The notes: a model not told the origin generated them from the letters alone. Counted from the first letter of the stretch, positions 34,429-44,018 are shown. The stretch: 64,000 nucleotides of DNA from Bacillota bacterium (GCA_023415635.1 JAEZJV010000046.1:124001-188000); one strand, 5' to 3'. Numbers and translations: made by a program.

Positions 34429-35268
34429 CTATTTACCGAAGGTCCCCTGCCTGATTTCCTTAAAGGCCTGCTCCAGTTCGTCACTGGTATTCATGACAAT
34501 AGGACCACCCCAGGCAATTGCCTCCCGAAGGGGCTTTGCGGCAAATACAAACATTCTTAACGGGTGCTTCCCGGCAGTCACGATCAGTTCATCTCCTTTT
34601 TTGAAAAGGACTGCTCGTCTTGCAGGAAGCATCTGCTTTTCTACTCCGCCGAAATAACCGTCGCCGGAGACGATATAGATAAATACGTTATCCTCAGGGT
34701 TGGTATTCCATTCCCAGGTGAAGGTTTCCTTCAGTTCCACATCTAAGAAGGCTGCCTTCACATAATCACCCATGGTAGCTCCGGTCTGGCCCTTGTAGCT
34801 GCCTGAGATAATTCCGATACGGCATCCCTCTTCCGACACTCTGGGTATCATATCAGCCTTCAAATCCCGATACTGCGGAGCTGTCATCTTGTACTTTCTT
34901 GGAAGGTTGAGCCACACCTGTACTCCCAGCATCCGATCCGAGGGCTTCGGCATCTCCTGATGCAGGATTGCTTTCCCAGCTGTCATCCACTGGCAGCAAC
35001 CGTCACGAATAATCCCCTGATTGCCCATACTGTCTCCATGCTCAATCTCTCCGTGAAGCAGATAGGTGATTGTCTCAATTCCTCGATGGGGATGCCATGG
35101 AAAGCCCTTGACATAATCCTCAGGATTCTCGGAGTCAAAGGCATCCAGCATCAGAAACGGATCAAAATCCCATACATTGGCATAGCCAAGAACTCTGACC
35201 AGCTTCACTCCCGCCCCATCCGTCTGGTTAGAACCTGTTACTACCTTGCTAATCTCACGTGCGCTCAT
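34429..35268 (-). CDS. Pirin family protein
   Basis: A 279-residue bicupin. The N-terminal cupin carries the metal-binding signature HPHRGIETITYLLHGEIEHGDS (two His and a Glu) and the pirin motif WMTAGKAILHQEMP. The C-terminal cupin ends in FAAKPLREAIAWGGPIVM. Bacterial pirins include quercetinases and redox regulators; the role here is not known. GGAGAGG eight bases upstream fixes the ATG at 35268. It converges on the ABC-F gene and stands alone. Confidence 0.93.
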   Translation of the reverse strand: MSAREISKVVTGSNQTDGAGVKLVRVLGYANVWDFDPFLMLDAFDSENPEDYVKGFPWHPHRGIETITYLLHGEIEHGDSMGNQGIIRDGCCQWMTAGKAILHQEMPKPSDRMLGVQVWLNLPRKYKMTAPQYRDLKADMIPRVSEEGCRIGIISGSYKGQTGATMGDYVKAAFLDVELKETFTWEWNTNPEDNVFIYIVSGDGYFGGVEKQMLPARRAVLFKKGDELIVTAGKHPLRMFVFAAKPLREAIAWGGPIVMNTSDELEQAFKEIRQGTFGK

Positions 35269-35595
35269 AGCTACCTCTCCTTTCAAATCTCTATTCTCTG
35301 TGCAAGTCCAACAACGATATTCAATAGAACATCTTATATAATAATGCTGTAAGTCCTTGTATCTCGAAATTCCCTGTATCTGAAAGTTATGTCGGTAAAT
35401 AACCCTGCAATATATCCTTTCTCTTCTGACTTATCTGTACTCGAGGTTTTAGCAATTTATTTCTCTAAATCAATTCATTAGCTCTGCTTCATTATTTTAC
35501 TCTACTGCAAGCTATATATTCTGTTATAAGCTTAAATCTTCCCTTAATAATTCTATCGTCCTTCTCTAATCTGCTCTAACCTTCTTCCTTCAACC
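35269..35595. other. Intergenic region, no gene recognised
   Basis: About 330 AT-rich bases between the pirin start and the stop of the mltG gene, which is read in the same direction. I see no open reading frame with a ribosome binding site, no strong hairpin with a U-tract and no known riboswitch. Confidence 0.5.
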
Positions 35596-37017
35596 TTATT
35601 CTGCAGTGTCCTCGGTAGTATCCTCCGCCGGATATTTCACCTGCTCCTTTGAGAAATGGTATTGTCCCTCCTTGTCACTATAGAAAAATAAGTAATCCTT
35701 CTCAGAGGGATAGAGTGCTGCATTGATGGCAGACCGCCCCGGGTTACAGATGGGTCCTGCCGGCAGTGCGGGGCACTTATAGGTATTGTAGTAACTGTTG
35801 TAACGGTTATCATCTCCTGTGATATAGGGCTTGATATACCGTTCAACATAGTAGGTTGCACAATCATGTTGAAGCCTCATCTTTATCTTCAGTCTGTTAT
35901 GGATGACTGCAGAAATATCCGCCATATGAGACTTGTTTCCGGCCTCTTTCTCAATCATGGATGCGATGGTCAGTATCTCATAGATGCTGAAACCGAGTTC
36001 TGCCGCTCTCTGCCTGTCAGCCTCAGTAATCTTAACCTTACTGTTACGAAGGAACTTTCCGATGACATCCTCCGGCTTACTTAACAGCTTGAATTCATAG
36101 GTGTCTGGATACAAATAACCCTCCAATCTAAAGCAACGGTTCGGGTTATCCTGTAATTCTCTGATTAACGGATAATTTATGGTATAATCATAATTCTCCA
36201 TCGCATCAAACAGGCCTTCTGTCGAGGTACAGACTCCCTTTTTCACCAGCAAATTAAATATCTGGGCTACCGCATATCCTTCAGGAATCGTAACCTTAAC
36301 CGTTGACGGAATTCCGTATACCTTAGGTGCCAAAGGCAGCTCTTTGATTGCCTGTGTGGTATTGTATACATACAGACCGCTGTAGGTATAGGTGTCGTAG
36401 CCCTTCTCCTGCATGGCTGCAGGCTCATAATAATGATACCCTTCGGAAGAACTCATGATATATTTTAAGGAATTGGCAGGTACCATCACTGCTCCGCTTC
36501 TCTCGGATACATAAACCGGCTCTGATAACTCTTTTTTAGCAGCCTTTGCTCGTGCTGAGGAGTAATAATTCAATTTGCTCTTACCGATTGTATATACGAC
36601 TTTCTTACCGTTTATGGTGTTGGTAACTGTCAGTAACTTCTTTGCTTTGGTGTATTGATAACTCACTCCGTTCATCAACTGAGTCAGCTCCATTATCGGA
36701 AGCATAACATGACCTTTTTCTGTAACCTCGATTGCTGCTTTATCCTCAGACTGGTCATTCAAATTATAGAAGGTATATCCTCCTGCAGCTCTTGAGGTCA
36801 TGATAGCATACTTGGGTTGATCAGTAATCACAGGCTTGGCTGCCGTCGTTTGATCTGCTTTATCGGGGGTATTTTGGACGGCCGCCGATGCGATTGAGGC
36901 TGGGGTCAAAATCATACAGATTGTCAGCAGCAGGGAAATGGTCTTATGAAGAAATTGCTTATTGTCGTAAGCTCTCGCGCTATTTAAATTATGTAACTTC
37001 ATGTTTTGTAACTTCAT
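35596..37017 (-). CDS. mltG: Endolytic transglycosylase MltG with N-terminal stalk domain
   Basis: A 473-residue exported protein. A signal peptide (about 23-46, LLLTICMILTPASIASAA) is followed by a copper-amine-oxidase N-terminal-like stalk domain (about 68-200, GHVMLPIMELTQLMNG and YTIGKSKLNYY). The MltG/YceG domain occupies about 235-460 with the catalytic Glu357 in ASMIEKEAGNKS and GPICNPGRSAINAAL near the end. MltG cuts nascent glycan strands at the membrane. The signal appears cleavable, so unlike canonical MltG it may not stay anchored. The first 22 residues contain repeated MKL starts, so the start could be a few codons later. Confidence 0.92.
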   Translation of the reverse strand: MKLQNMKLHNLNSARAYDNKQFLHKTISLLLTICMILTPASIASAAVQNTPDKADQTTAAKPVITDQPKYAIMTSRAAGGYTFYNLNDQSEDKAAIEVTEKGHVMLPIMELTQLMNGVSYQYTKAKKLLTVTNTINGKKVVYTIGKSKLNYYSSARAKAAKKELSEPVYVSERSGAVMVPANSLKYIMSSSEGYHYYEPAAMQEKGYDTYTYSGLYVYNTTQAIKELPLAPKVYGIPSTVKVTIPEGYAVAQIFNLLVKKGVCTSTEGLFDAMENYDYTINYPLIRELQDNPNRCFRLEGYLYPDTYEFKLLSKPEDVIGKFLRNSKVKITEADRQRAAELGFSIYEILTIASMIEKEAGNKSHMADISAVIHNRLKIKMRLQHDCATYYVERYIKPYITGDDNRYNSYYNTYKCPALPAGPICNPGRSAINAALYPSEKDYLFFYSDKEGQYHFSKEQVKYPAEDTTEDTAE

Positions 37018-37146
37018 GTTTCTACTCCTTATGTCTTTTATATCCTTTAAATTTATACTATCCTATTTCACCAGATTATGCAATACATTGGTTTTCCTAG
37101 GATATTAGTCAGTAAGAAAGCCGCTTTAATCAAGCGGCATTCATCA

Positions 37147-37539
37147 TTATGTTCTTTTGACAAACTCAGCCTTACATTTTGGACAGGTAATGCAAATCTT
37201 CCCTTTTCCGCGGGGAACACGTATAACCTGCTTACAATGGCTGCATTTGTAATAAACATGTGTCTTAGTTCCCACTAAGGAAAGCTTGACATTAATGAAA
37301 TTCTTCTTCACCTTCTCCGTCATCCTGCAATAAGCCATATTCTCCTGCGTTCTTTTCTGTATATCCTTGGACATCATACGATAGAAGACATAAATCAATG
37401 GAATATACAAAATAAGCGTAAGCCAGACTGCCTTAAAGAATATGGTAAGGATGGACAGCAGCAACGATACTACAACCAGAGCTCTGGAGAATTGGTCAAC
37501 TCCATATCTACCATACATAAAATTACGAAATCGATTCAT
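37147..37539 (-). CDS. Membrane protein with C-terminal zinc ribbon
   Basis: A 130-residue protein with two close transmembrane helices (about 20-55, ALVVVSLLLSILTIFF and LTLILYIPLIYVFY) and a C-terminal zinc ribbon (CSHCKQ and CPKCKAEF). GGAGACC precedes the ATG at 37539; a frame open to 37602 has a weaker site. Small proteins of this kind are common in Lachnospiraceae and annotated as hypothetical or zinc-ribbon proteins. Function unknown. It lies between the LacI regulator and mltG on the same strand. Confidence 0.82.
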   Translation of the reverse strand: MNRFRNFMYGRYGVDQFSRALVVVSLLLSILTIFFKAVWLTLILYIPLIYVFYRMMSKDIQKRTQENMAYCRMTEKVKKNFINVKLSLVGTKTHVYYKCSHCKQVIRVPRGKGKICITCPKCKAEFVKRT

Positions 37540-37689
37540 TGCGGTCTCCAATCTGCCGATTGACCCGGCACATAGTCCTTTTTCTTTGTTGTCTACTATC
37601 ATACTATATTATTTTACGTTTTCCCATTAAAAATAGATTAAATTTATAAAAACGGTTGGCACAGAGAGGTTGACACAATATTGCAGCTA

Positions 37690-37741
37690 TAAAAAAGTAA
37701 GGATTCCACGCACATATATGAGAGCTGCATGTAATCCTCAC
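37690..37741 (-). terminator. Terminator of the LacI-family regulator gene
   Basis: On the minus strand GTGAGGATT pairs with AATCCTTAC, with an inner stem of CATGCA and TGCGTG, followed by TTTTTT. It lies just past the regulator stop at 37774. Confidence 0.85.
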
Positions 37742-37773
37742 CCTAAACTACTGTTTTTGATACAGTCCAATCT

Positions 37774-38802
37774 CTATATTTGCTTTGTTGATTGTCCGAC
37801 AATAAGCTCTGCCTCGAAGGTCTTACTCTCTTGCTTAATCCTACCGTCTATTAGTTCAAAAAGTATCCTGATACTCTCTTCTGCCATCTCTTCCACAGGC
37901 TGGTGGATGGTGGTTATGGAGGGATGATAGTAAAAGGATATATCCATACCGTCATATCCGGCAACTGAATAATCCTCCGGAATTCTTTTACCCATCTCAA
38001 AAATAGCTTTACAGGTTCCCACGGCCATACTGTCAGATATTGCATAGATTGCAGTACAATCCGTATTAGCCTTAATTAATTCCTTTGTTACCTCATAACC
38101 GTAATGCATGGAGAAAGCTTCGGTGCTCGAACTCTCTCCATAAAAGACAAGTCCCCGATCGAAGGGAATGCCATTATCCTCCAATGCCTTCTGATATCCA
38201 TCCAGACGTAGCTTCCCGATATTCTCATCATCCGGAGGAGCTGCTATGATAGCAATCCGCTTGTGACCAAGCTTACAGAGATAATCTACCATCTTATAGC
38301 TTTCCCGATAGTCATCTACTGCTACAAAGGAGTAGTATTCCTTATTGATCCGTTCTCCGATACCTCCGGTACTCAGAATGAAGGGAACCTTAATCTTATC
38401 CAGCTTATCTTCCGAATGGGAGAAGTAGCCTCCAAGAAACACAATACCCTTTAATCGTTTTTCCTTTTCCAGTAGTAAAGCAAGATCAATTTCATCATCA
38501 TGCTCCTCTACACGATGCAGTAGAAACGAATATTTTCTCTTCTGAATCTCATTCTCAAACACCTTCAACATATTATTGAAGAAAGGATTGCTGATACCCT
38601 TAATCAATACCGCTATGGTATTGGACTCCGATCGTTTCAGATTACGGGCACTGTTATTGGGTATATAATTATAGTCCTTGATTGCCTGCATAATCTGGTT
38701 CTTGGTCTCCTCATTGATGTCAGGGTGGTTATTGATGGCTCTGGATACAGTGCTTACAGCAACACCACAAATTCTTGCTATATCTTTGATTGTTGTTTCC
38801 AT
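37774..38802 (-). CDS. LacI family transcriptional regulator (probable maltodextrin regulator)
   Basis: A 342-residue repressor. Residues 1-55 are the LacI HTH (TIKDIARICGVAVSTVSRAINNHPDI), with hinge helix NNSARNLKRS, and residues about 60-342 are the periplasmic-binding-type sugar-sensing core. It has its own promoter and terminator, so it is transcribed separately from malQ upstream. Two operator-like palindromes of the LacI kind lie at the malE promoter, which makes this the likely regulator of the adjacent import operon. The ligand is probably maltose or a maltodextrin, by context only. Confidence 0.93.
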   Translation of the reverse strand: METTIKDIARICGVAVSTVSRAINNHPDINEETKNQIMQAIKDYNYIPNNSARNLKRSESNTIAVLIKGISNPFFNNMLKVFENEIQKRKYSFLLHRVEEHDDEIDLALLLEKEKRLKGIVFLGGYFSHSEDKLDKIKVPFILSTGGIGERINKEYYSFVAVDDYRESYKMVDYLCKLGHKRIAIIAAPPDDENIGKLRLDGYQKALEDNGIPFDRGLVFYGESSSTEAFSMHYGYEVTKELIKANTDCTAIYAISDSMAVGTCKAIFEMGKRIPEDYSVAGYDGMDISFYYHPSITTIHQPVEEMAEESIRILFELIDGRIKQESKTFEAELIVGQSTKQI

Positions 38803-38847
38803 TGCTATTCATCCTCTGCATATGCGTTACTTTTAATATCTTAAAGC

Positions 38848-38876
38848 ATTATATCAATATTTGCATAATAATGCAA
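38848..38876 (-). promoter_or_regulatory. Promoter of the LacI-family regulator gene
   Basis: TTGCAT (38876-38871) and TATAAT (38853-38848) on the minus strand with a 17-base spacer. The -35 region is part of the small palindrome TTGCATTATTATGCAA. Confidence 0.75.
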
Positions 38877-38963
38877 CCTAACATGTCACCACTTGAAGAC
38901 GTAAGCTCCAAGCATTACCCCGCAAAGCTTCCAGGTGTGAATAATGCCTCATAATATTTCGCG

Positions 38964-40451
38964 CTATGCTCTTCCATAGAGAAACGTAATTTCTCTAATC
39001 TTTTCTGCTAATTCCTCTGTCAATACATTACTGCTAATACGCCACTTCCAATTATTCCCTACAGTTGAAGGAATATTAATTCTTGCATTCGTGTCAAGTC
39101 CGAGATAATCCTGCATTGGAATGATACATAGCTTTGCGACACTCTGCTGTGCCAGCCGTATAAAATCCCAATGAATATCTTCAACATCATTTCCTCTGCG
39201 ATTTATATATCTGATTGCCAGTGCATAATCAGCCTGATTGATGTTCTTCAGCCATCCGACAACGGTATCATTGTCATGAGTACCGGTATATACAATGCAA
39301 TTTTTTTCATAATTATGCGGTAAATAATCACTCTCTTCTCTTGAATCAAAAGCAAATTGCAATACCTTCATTCCAGGATATCCTGTCATCTTCAGAAGCT
39401 CCTTCAGTGATTGCGTGATAAATCCCAGATCCTCGGCAATAATTTCAACCTCTCCCAGTTTATCCTTCAAGGTCTGAAAAAACATATAGCCGGGACCTTT
39501 CTCCCAATGTCCGTAGATTGCCGTCTCCTCCCCATAGGGAATTGAAAAATACTCGTCAAAGCCTTTAAAGTGATCTATTCTTACCACATCATAGAGCTTT
39601 AAGCTGTTAGAAATTCTCTCCATCCACCAACTATACCCCGTAGCTGCATGTATCTCCCAGCGGTACAAGGGATTACCCCATAGCTGTCCCGTAGGAGAAA
39701 AAGCATCCGGAGGGCACCCAGCAACTGCTATCGGATTCTGCTGCTCATCCAATTGAAAAAGCTCAGGATGTGACCAGGTATCTGCACTGTCAAATGCAAC
39801 ATAGATTGGCAGATCACCGATAATTCTGATTCCTTTTCTATTGGCATAGCTCTTTAAAGCCTTCCATTGGCAATCAAACTGATATTGTATAAATTTATAG
39901 AACTGAATATCATTATCTAGCTTCATCCGATAGGCTTCCAGTGCATGAGGCTTTCGAAGCTTAATATCCTCATCCCACTCTATCCAGCTTAGGCCGCCAT
40001 AAGAATCCTTGATTGCCATATACAGTGCATAATCCTCGAGCCAGGATATATTCTCCTGTTGGAAGCTTTGATATGCCTCTTCCTGTTGGAAACCGCTTCT
40101 CTCATATGCCTTACGCAGCATATCAAATCTTGATAAATAAATCTTTTCGTAATCAATATATCCGATATCTTCACCAAAATCATAATCTTCACATTCCATG
40201 GTAGTCAAAAGTCCCATATCAATCAGTTCATCAGGGTCAATAAAATAGGGATTGCCAGCGAAGGTCGAGAAGGACTGATAAGGGGAATCCCCGTAGCTCG
40301 TCGGCCCGATGGGCAGTATCTGCCAATACTTCTGATCTGACTTCTTCAAAAAGTCAACAAATTGATATGCGCTCTTTGAAAAAGAACCTATCCCATATTT
40401 GGAAGGAAGACTGGCAATTGGTAATAAAATTCCGCTTCCACGCTTATTCAT
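38964..40451 (-). CDS. malQ: 4-alpha-glucanotransferase (amylomaltase)
   Basis: A 495-residue GH77 enzyme that moves alpha-1,4-glucan segments between maltodextrins and frees glucose. Typical sequences: GILLPIASLPSKYGIGSF at the start, YWQILPIGPTSYGDSPYQS, GDLPIYVAFDSADTW, VRIDHFKGF with the nucleophile Asp, IAEDLGFI with the acid/base Glu, and YTGTHDNDT with the third carboxylate. It is the last gene of the malE-F-G-Q operon, 75 bases after the second permease gene, and processes the imported sugar. Confidence 0.96.
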   Translation of the reverse strand: MNKRGSGILLPIASLPSKYGIGSFSKSAYQFVDFLKKSDQKYWQILPIGPTSYGDSPYQSFSTFAGNPYFIDPDELIDMGLLTTMECEDYDFGEDIGYIDYEKIYLSRFDMLRKAYERSGFQQEEAYQSFQQENISWLEDYALYMAIKDSYGGLSWIEWDEDIKLRKPHALEAYRMKLDNDIQFYKFIQYQFDCQWKALKSYANRKGIRIIGDLPIYVAFDSADTWSHPELFQLDEQQNPIAVAGCPPDAFSPTGQLWGNPLYRWEIHAATGYSWWMERISNSLKLYDVVRIDHFKGFDEYFSIPYGEETAIYGHWEKGPGYMFFQTLKDKLGEVEIIAEDLGFITQSLKELLKMTGYPGMKVLQFAFDSREESDYLPHNYEKNCIVYTGTHDNDTVVGWLKNINQADYALAIRYINRRGNDVEDIHWDFIRLAQQSVAKLCIIPMQDYLGLDTNARINIPSTVGNNWKWRISSNVLTEELAEKIREITFLYGRA

Positions 40452-40526
40452 TCAGTCACATCCTTTGTCTAATCTACTTGTAAATTTAGTTCATTCACTT
40501 TTTAGTTCATGGGCTAAGAGGATTCC

Positions 40527-41372
40527 TTAGCCCTTGACTGCTCCTGCAACAACACCCTCGATAATGTACTTCTGACAAACCAAATAAAATATTACGATCG
40601 GTATAATCGCCAGTACCAGCATCGCCATCATCGCACCCATATCAATAGAACCGTAACCACCCTTTAAATACTGGACGGCTATCGGAATTGTCTTATATTC
40701 CGTACCAATGACCAATAAAGGAAGAAGGTAATCGTTCCATATCCACATCGTATTCAGGATACCTACGGTAACAGATATCGGCTTCAATACAGGCATTACT
40801 ACACGGAAAAAGGTCGTAAGCGGATTACAGCCATCAATCATTGCCGCTTCCTCCAGCTCCAGTGGAATGGATTTCACAAAGCCGCTGAACATGAATACAG
40901 ACAATCCGGTTCCAAATCCAAGATAGATAAAGATGATACCGATAGGATTATCCAAATGCAGTACATTTGCTACCTTTGTCATTGTAAACATAACCATCTG
41001 AAAGGGTACAATCATAGAAAATGCAAAAATATAATACAGTAGGGTATGAAATCTATTTTTTACTCTTGTTATAAACCAGGCAGTCATTGAGGTAAAAAGG
41101 ATAATTACAGCTACAGAACAGATTGTAATAAAGAAGGACCACCCTGCCGCCTGCAAAAATCCGGTTTTTTCAATTCCGCTGGTATAGTTTTCTAATTGAA
41201 CGAAGGTCTTACTATTCGGTAATTCAAACGGTGTCTCACTGATAAAGAACTTTCCTTTAAAGGAATTAACGAAAACAATCAGGATCGGAGATAAAAACAG
41301 GATACTTAATACTAATAATAGCAGAAATATTATCGTCCTGCCAAATTTATTTTTATTTCCTGATATACTCAT
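40527..41372 (-). CDS. Carbohydrate ABC transporter permease (MalG type)
   Basis: A 281-residue permease with six transmembrane helices. The EAA loop that contacts the ATPase reads ELEEAAMIDGCNPLTTFFRVVMPVLKP. The C-terminus KYIIEGVVAGAVKG is typical of the CUT1 family MalG-like subunit. Its start overlaps the stop of the MalF-type gene by one base. No ATPase gene is in this operon; CUT1 importers of Firmicutes usually share the MsmK/MalK ATPase encoded elsewhere. Predicted substrate: maltose or maltodextrin, from malQ in the operon. Confidence 0.94.
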   Translation of the reverse strand: MSISGNKNKFGRTIIFLLLLVLSILFLSPILIVFVNSFKGKFFISETPFELPNSKTFVQLENYTSGIEKTGFLQAAGWSFFITICSVAVIILFTSMTAWFITRVKNRFHTLLYYIFAFSMIVPFQMVMFTMTKVANVLHLDNPIGIIFIYLGFGTGLSVFMFSGFVKSIPLELEEAAMIDGCNPLTTFFRVVMPVLKPISVTVGILNTMWIWNDYLLPLLVIGTEYKTIPIAVQYLKGGYGSIDMGAMMAMLVLAIIPIVIFYLVCQKYIIEGVVAGAVKG

Positions 41373-42226
41373 TAGTTCTCCACCTCCTTGTTACGCGTTA
41401 TCCTCAGTTGGATAAATGCCACAATTGCAACGATGATAAAGAATATAACTGCTTTCGCCTGACCGATCCCCTCACTACCGACAGAACCGTAGAAGGTATT
41501 GAAGATATCCAGGGCAAGCATCGCAGTCTTTTTGGACGGTGCACCTGCTGTTAAAGCAAGGTTTTGATCAAATAGCTTAAAGGAATTTGACATGGTAAGG
41601 AATAAACATATAGTAAAGGAGGGCATAACCATGGGAATAGTAATCTTTTTTAGTATCTGCAGACTACCTGCTCCGTCAATCTTTGCAGCTTCAATAACAT
41701 CCTTGGGTATGTTCTGGATACCAGCTATATAGATTACCATCATATAACCGATCATCTGCCAGTTCATCAGGATAACCAAGCCCCAGAAGCCGTATTCTGG
41801 TTTGAAGGTCAGTGTCACGCCGTATCTAAAAAGTATACCGTTGAGAATCAACTGCCAGATATAACCGAGTACGATACCACCGATCAGATTTGGCATAAAG
41901 AAAACGGTACGAAATAAGTTGGTTCCCTTAATCTTTCTTGTCAGCAGCATAGCAAGCAGAAATGCAAATACATTGATTGTAATGACCGCTACAACCGCAA
42001 ACCTAACTGTGAACCATAGTGCATTCAGAAATTCCTTATTCTGAAATACTACCGTATAGTTTTTGATGCCTACCCATTTAGCATCAATAACAGTAGTAAA
42101 CTCGGTAAAAGAAAGAAAAATACCAAGGATAAATGGGATTACAAAGGCTATCGTAAAAGCAATCAGAGTTGGAAGTACAAATATAGGAAAATATTTTTTA
42201 TTGTTTCTTTGCATAATGATCTCCAT
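41372..42226 (-). CDS. Carbohydrate ABC transporter permease (MalF type)
   Basis: A 284-residue permease of the CUT1 family with six helices. The EAA loop reads DVIEAAKIDGAGSLQILKKITIPMVMP. The N-terminal periplasmic insertion of enteric MalF is absent, as in Gram-positive relatives. It follows the binding protein gene with about 150 bases between them, where a strong hairpin sits. A start at 42214 (MQRNNKKYF) is possible; the upstream ATG at 42226 has a less obvious binding site. Confidence 0.94.
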   Translation of the reverse strand: MEIIMQRNNKKYFPIFVLPTLIAFTIAFVIPFILGIFLSFTEFTTVIDAKWVGIKNYTVVFQNKEFLNALWFTVRFAVVAVITINVFAFLLAMLLTRKIKGTNLFRTVFFMPNLIGGIVLGYIWQLILNGILFRYGVTLTFKPEYGFWGLVILMNWQMIGYMMVIYIAGIQNIPKDVIEAAKIDGAGSLQILKKITIPMVMPSFTICLFLTMSNSFKLFDQNLALTAGAPSKKTAMLALDIFNTFYGSVGSEGIGQAKAVIFFIIVAIVAFIQLRITRNKEVEN

Positions 42227-42315
42227 TCTAAGGAAAACCTGTGATAATAGCGCGAAGACGATGTTCCTTCACCTTTCCTAGTGATGCTAAATATATCAAT
42301 CATCCATAAAATATC

Positions 42316-42358
42316 GGGAATGCTTCAAATCCATGTATATGATATTCGAAGCATTCCC
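42316..42358 (-). other. Hairpin between malE and malF genes
   Basis: GGGAATGCTTC (42316-42326) and GAAGCATTCCC (42348-42358) are perfect 11-base arms. On the minus strand the hairpin is followed by GATATTTTATG. It is suited to protect the malE transcript 3' end or partially terminate, giving more binding protein than permease. This is a known layout in ABC import operons. Confidence 0.7.
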
Positions 42359-42380
42359 TACTGACAAACAGTTTAATACA

Positions 42381-43817
42381 TTATTTCGCTTTTTCAGTCT
42401 TCCAGGAATCCTTCACGATAGTTGCCACATCTTCCCAGGTCATGCTGCCCTGTGCATATTCTAATAAGGCGTCACCAAAAGCATTTTTGAAATCCTCGCT
42501 CGGGAAAGCCGCAAAGGTCCAAGCTACAGAGCTTACACCGTCCTTAGACATCCATGCAAGAACTTCTCTTGCCAACGGATCTGCAGGCTTCTCAGCATCG
42601 GTAAAGGTATTGAAAGGAGCAATAAAGCCTAACTGATTGGTAACGTAGGATTTACCCTTTTCGCTGGAGAACAACCACTCAACAAATGCGATGGATGCCT
42701 TCTGCTTAGCCTCTGAAACCTTACTGTTAATAGCTAAGTAATTCTCGGTACCAACGCATAAGCCCTGATTCTCTTCGCCTGCTACACCGGTATAGATAGG
42801 TAGGAATTTTATATCCTCGGATTTAACCACATTGCCTTCTACACCATTGATCTGTGACCATGCCCAGTTACCGTTCTGAACCATAGCGCTCTGTCCAAGT
42901 GCAAATTCAGCCATGGAATCATTTACAGTTTTGCTGCCGAGCAGACCTTTTTCAGATGCAGAGTTATTTAGATATAAATCTAAAATATTTCTGTAATTAT
43001 CGCCATACTTGAATTGAATCTCGTCGGTAGCAAGGCCCGCAAGAACAGTATTATCAAAAGCAGTATTATCCTTGAATTCATAATATAAAGGAAGGTTTGC
43101 AAGATGTGTCTGCCATCTCCACTGTTCACCGGAACCTAAAGAAGTAGCAGAGAATACACCTTTAATTCCAAGCTCATCCTTATGAGCTGTCATATCTTCA
43201 ACTACAGCCTTCAGGGTTGCAAAATTATTAACTTCATCCATAGAAGCCACGGTAGTTGCTCTGTTTGTTAATGCAAAATATTTCTGCATGATAGCGTTAT
43301 TATAGATTATGCCGTAGCCTTCTACAACGTAAGGGATACCATATACTCCGTCACCGCTTGTGACTGCAAGACTCTTATCGGATAAGGAACTGTATAATTG
43401 TGTATCCTTCAGATCTGCGCAATAGTCCTTCCATGACTGGTAGCCCACAGGTCCGTTAATTTGGAAGATTGTCGGAGGATCAGATTTAGCAACTTCAGAT
43501 TTTAAGGTCTGCTCGTACGTACCGCTAGCCGCAGTAACAACCTTAACCTTAACCCCTGTTTCTGCCTCATAATCAGCTGCAATCTGGTTGTAAATCTCTG
43601 CAATTTCCGGTTTGAAGTTCAGAAAATATATTTCATCTACCTTCTCCTCAGTTGCGGTATCTCCAGTAGATGTATCATTTGCTGCACCCTGTGTCGGAGC
43701 CGCGGGAGTACCCTCAGCGGTATCCTGTGTCGCATCCTTTTTACCGCATGCAGCGAAAGAACCTGCAATCATCATTAAAGCTAACAGGATTGCAAATACT
43801 TTACTAACTTTTTTCAT
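42381..43817 (-). CDS. Carbohydrate ABC transporter substrate-binding lipoprotein
   Basis: A 478-residue extracytoplasmic solute-binding protein of family 1. The signal peptide ends in GSFAAC (lipobox, Cys about 24), followed by a Thr/Ala/Asp-rich linker to about residue 60. The body shows KVVTAASGTYEQTLKSE, PPTIFQINGP and GNWAWSQING. A reading frame extends upstream to 44078 but AAGGAGAGATAATC places the ATG at 43817. It is the first gene of the malE-F-G-Q-like operon, under a promoter overlapped by LacI-type operators. Confidence 0.94.
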   Translation of the reverse strand: MKKVSKVFAILLALMMIAGSFAACGKKDATQDTAEGTPAAPTQGAANDTSTGDTATEEKVDEIYFLNFKPEIAEIYNQIAADYEAETGVKVKVVTAASGTYEQTLKSEVAKSDPPTIFQINGPVGYQSWKDYCADLKDTQLYSSLSDKSLAVTSGDGVYGIPYVVEGYGIIYNNAIMQKYFALTNRATTVASMDEVNNFATLKAVVEDMTAHKDELGIKGVFSATSLGSGEQWRWQTHLANLPLYYEFKDNTAFDNTVLAGLATDEIQFKYGDNYRNILDLYLNNSASEKGLLGSKTVNDSMAEFALGQSAMVQNGNWAWSQINGVEGNVVKSEDIKFLPIYTGVAGEENQGLCVGTENYLAINSKVSEAKQKASIAFVEWLFSSEKGKSYVTNQLGFIAPFNTFTDAEKPADPLAREVLAWMSKDGVSSVAWTFAAFPSEDFKNAFGDALLEYAQGSMTWEDVATIVKDSWKTEKAK

Positions 43818-43888
43818 GATTATCTCTCCTTCTCTTTGTGGAATAGCACAATATAGTCTATTCAATTTGTTTAATATTATTCTCGGAT

Positions 43889-43917
43889 ACGTTGCCAGTA
43901 ACGTTATCGGTAACGTT
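43889..43917. promoter_or_regulatory. Tandem LacI-type operators at the malE transcription start
   Basis: Site B, ACGTTATCGGTAACGT (43901-43916), is a near-perfect palindrome with only two mismatched pairs. Site A, ACGTTGCCAGTAACGT (43889-43904), overlaps it by four bases and has the same half-sites. Both lie just downstream of the -10 element, where a repressor would block transcription. The adjacent LacI-family protein is the likely binder. Confidence 0.75.
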
Positions 43918-43927
43918 TCCATAATTA

Positions 43928-43955
43928 ATTTTACCATATCCTCAAAAAAAAGCAA
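43928..43955 (-). promoter_or_regulatory. malE operon promoter
   Basis: TTGCTT (43955-43950) and TAAAAT (43933-43928) on the minus strand, spacer 16 bases, about 110 bases before the start codon and immediately before the operators. Confidence 0.7.
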
Positions 43956-44018
43956 GCACTTTTTATAGACTTTGTACAACAAAATTCTTACATATTTGAG
44001 AAATCTTTTATTGAAGAA

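Noticed and set aside
37650..37680. Possible plus-strand promoter and direct repeat GGTTGGCACA/GGTTGACACA
   Set aside because: The nearest TATA-like box is only about 12 bases from TTGACA and no plus-strand gene follows.
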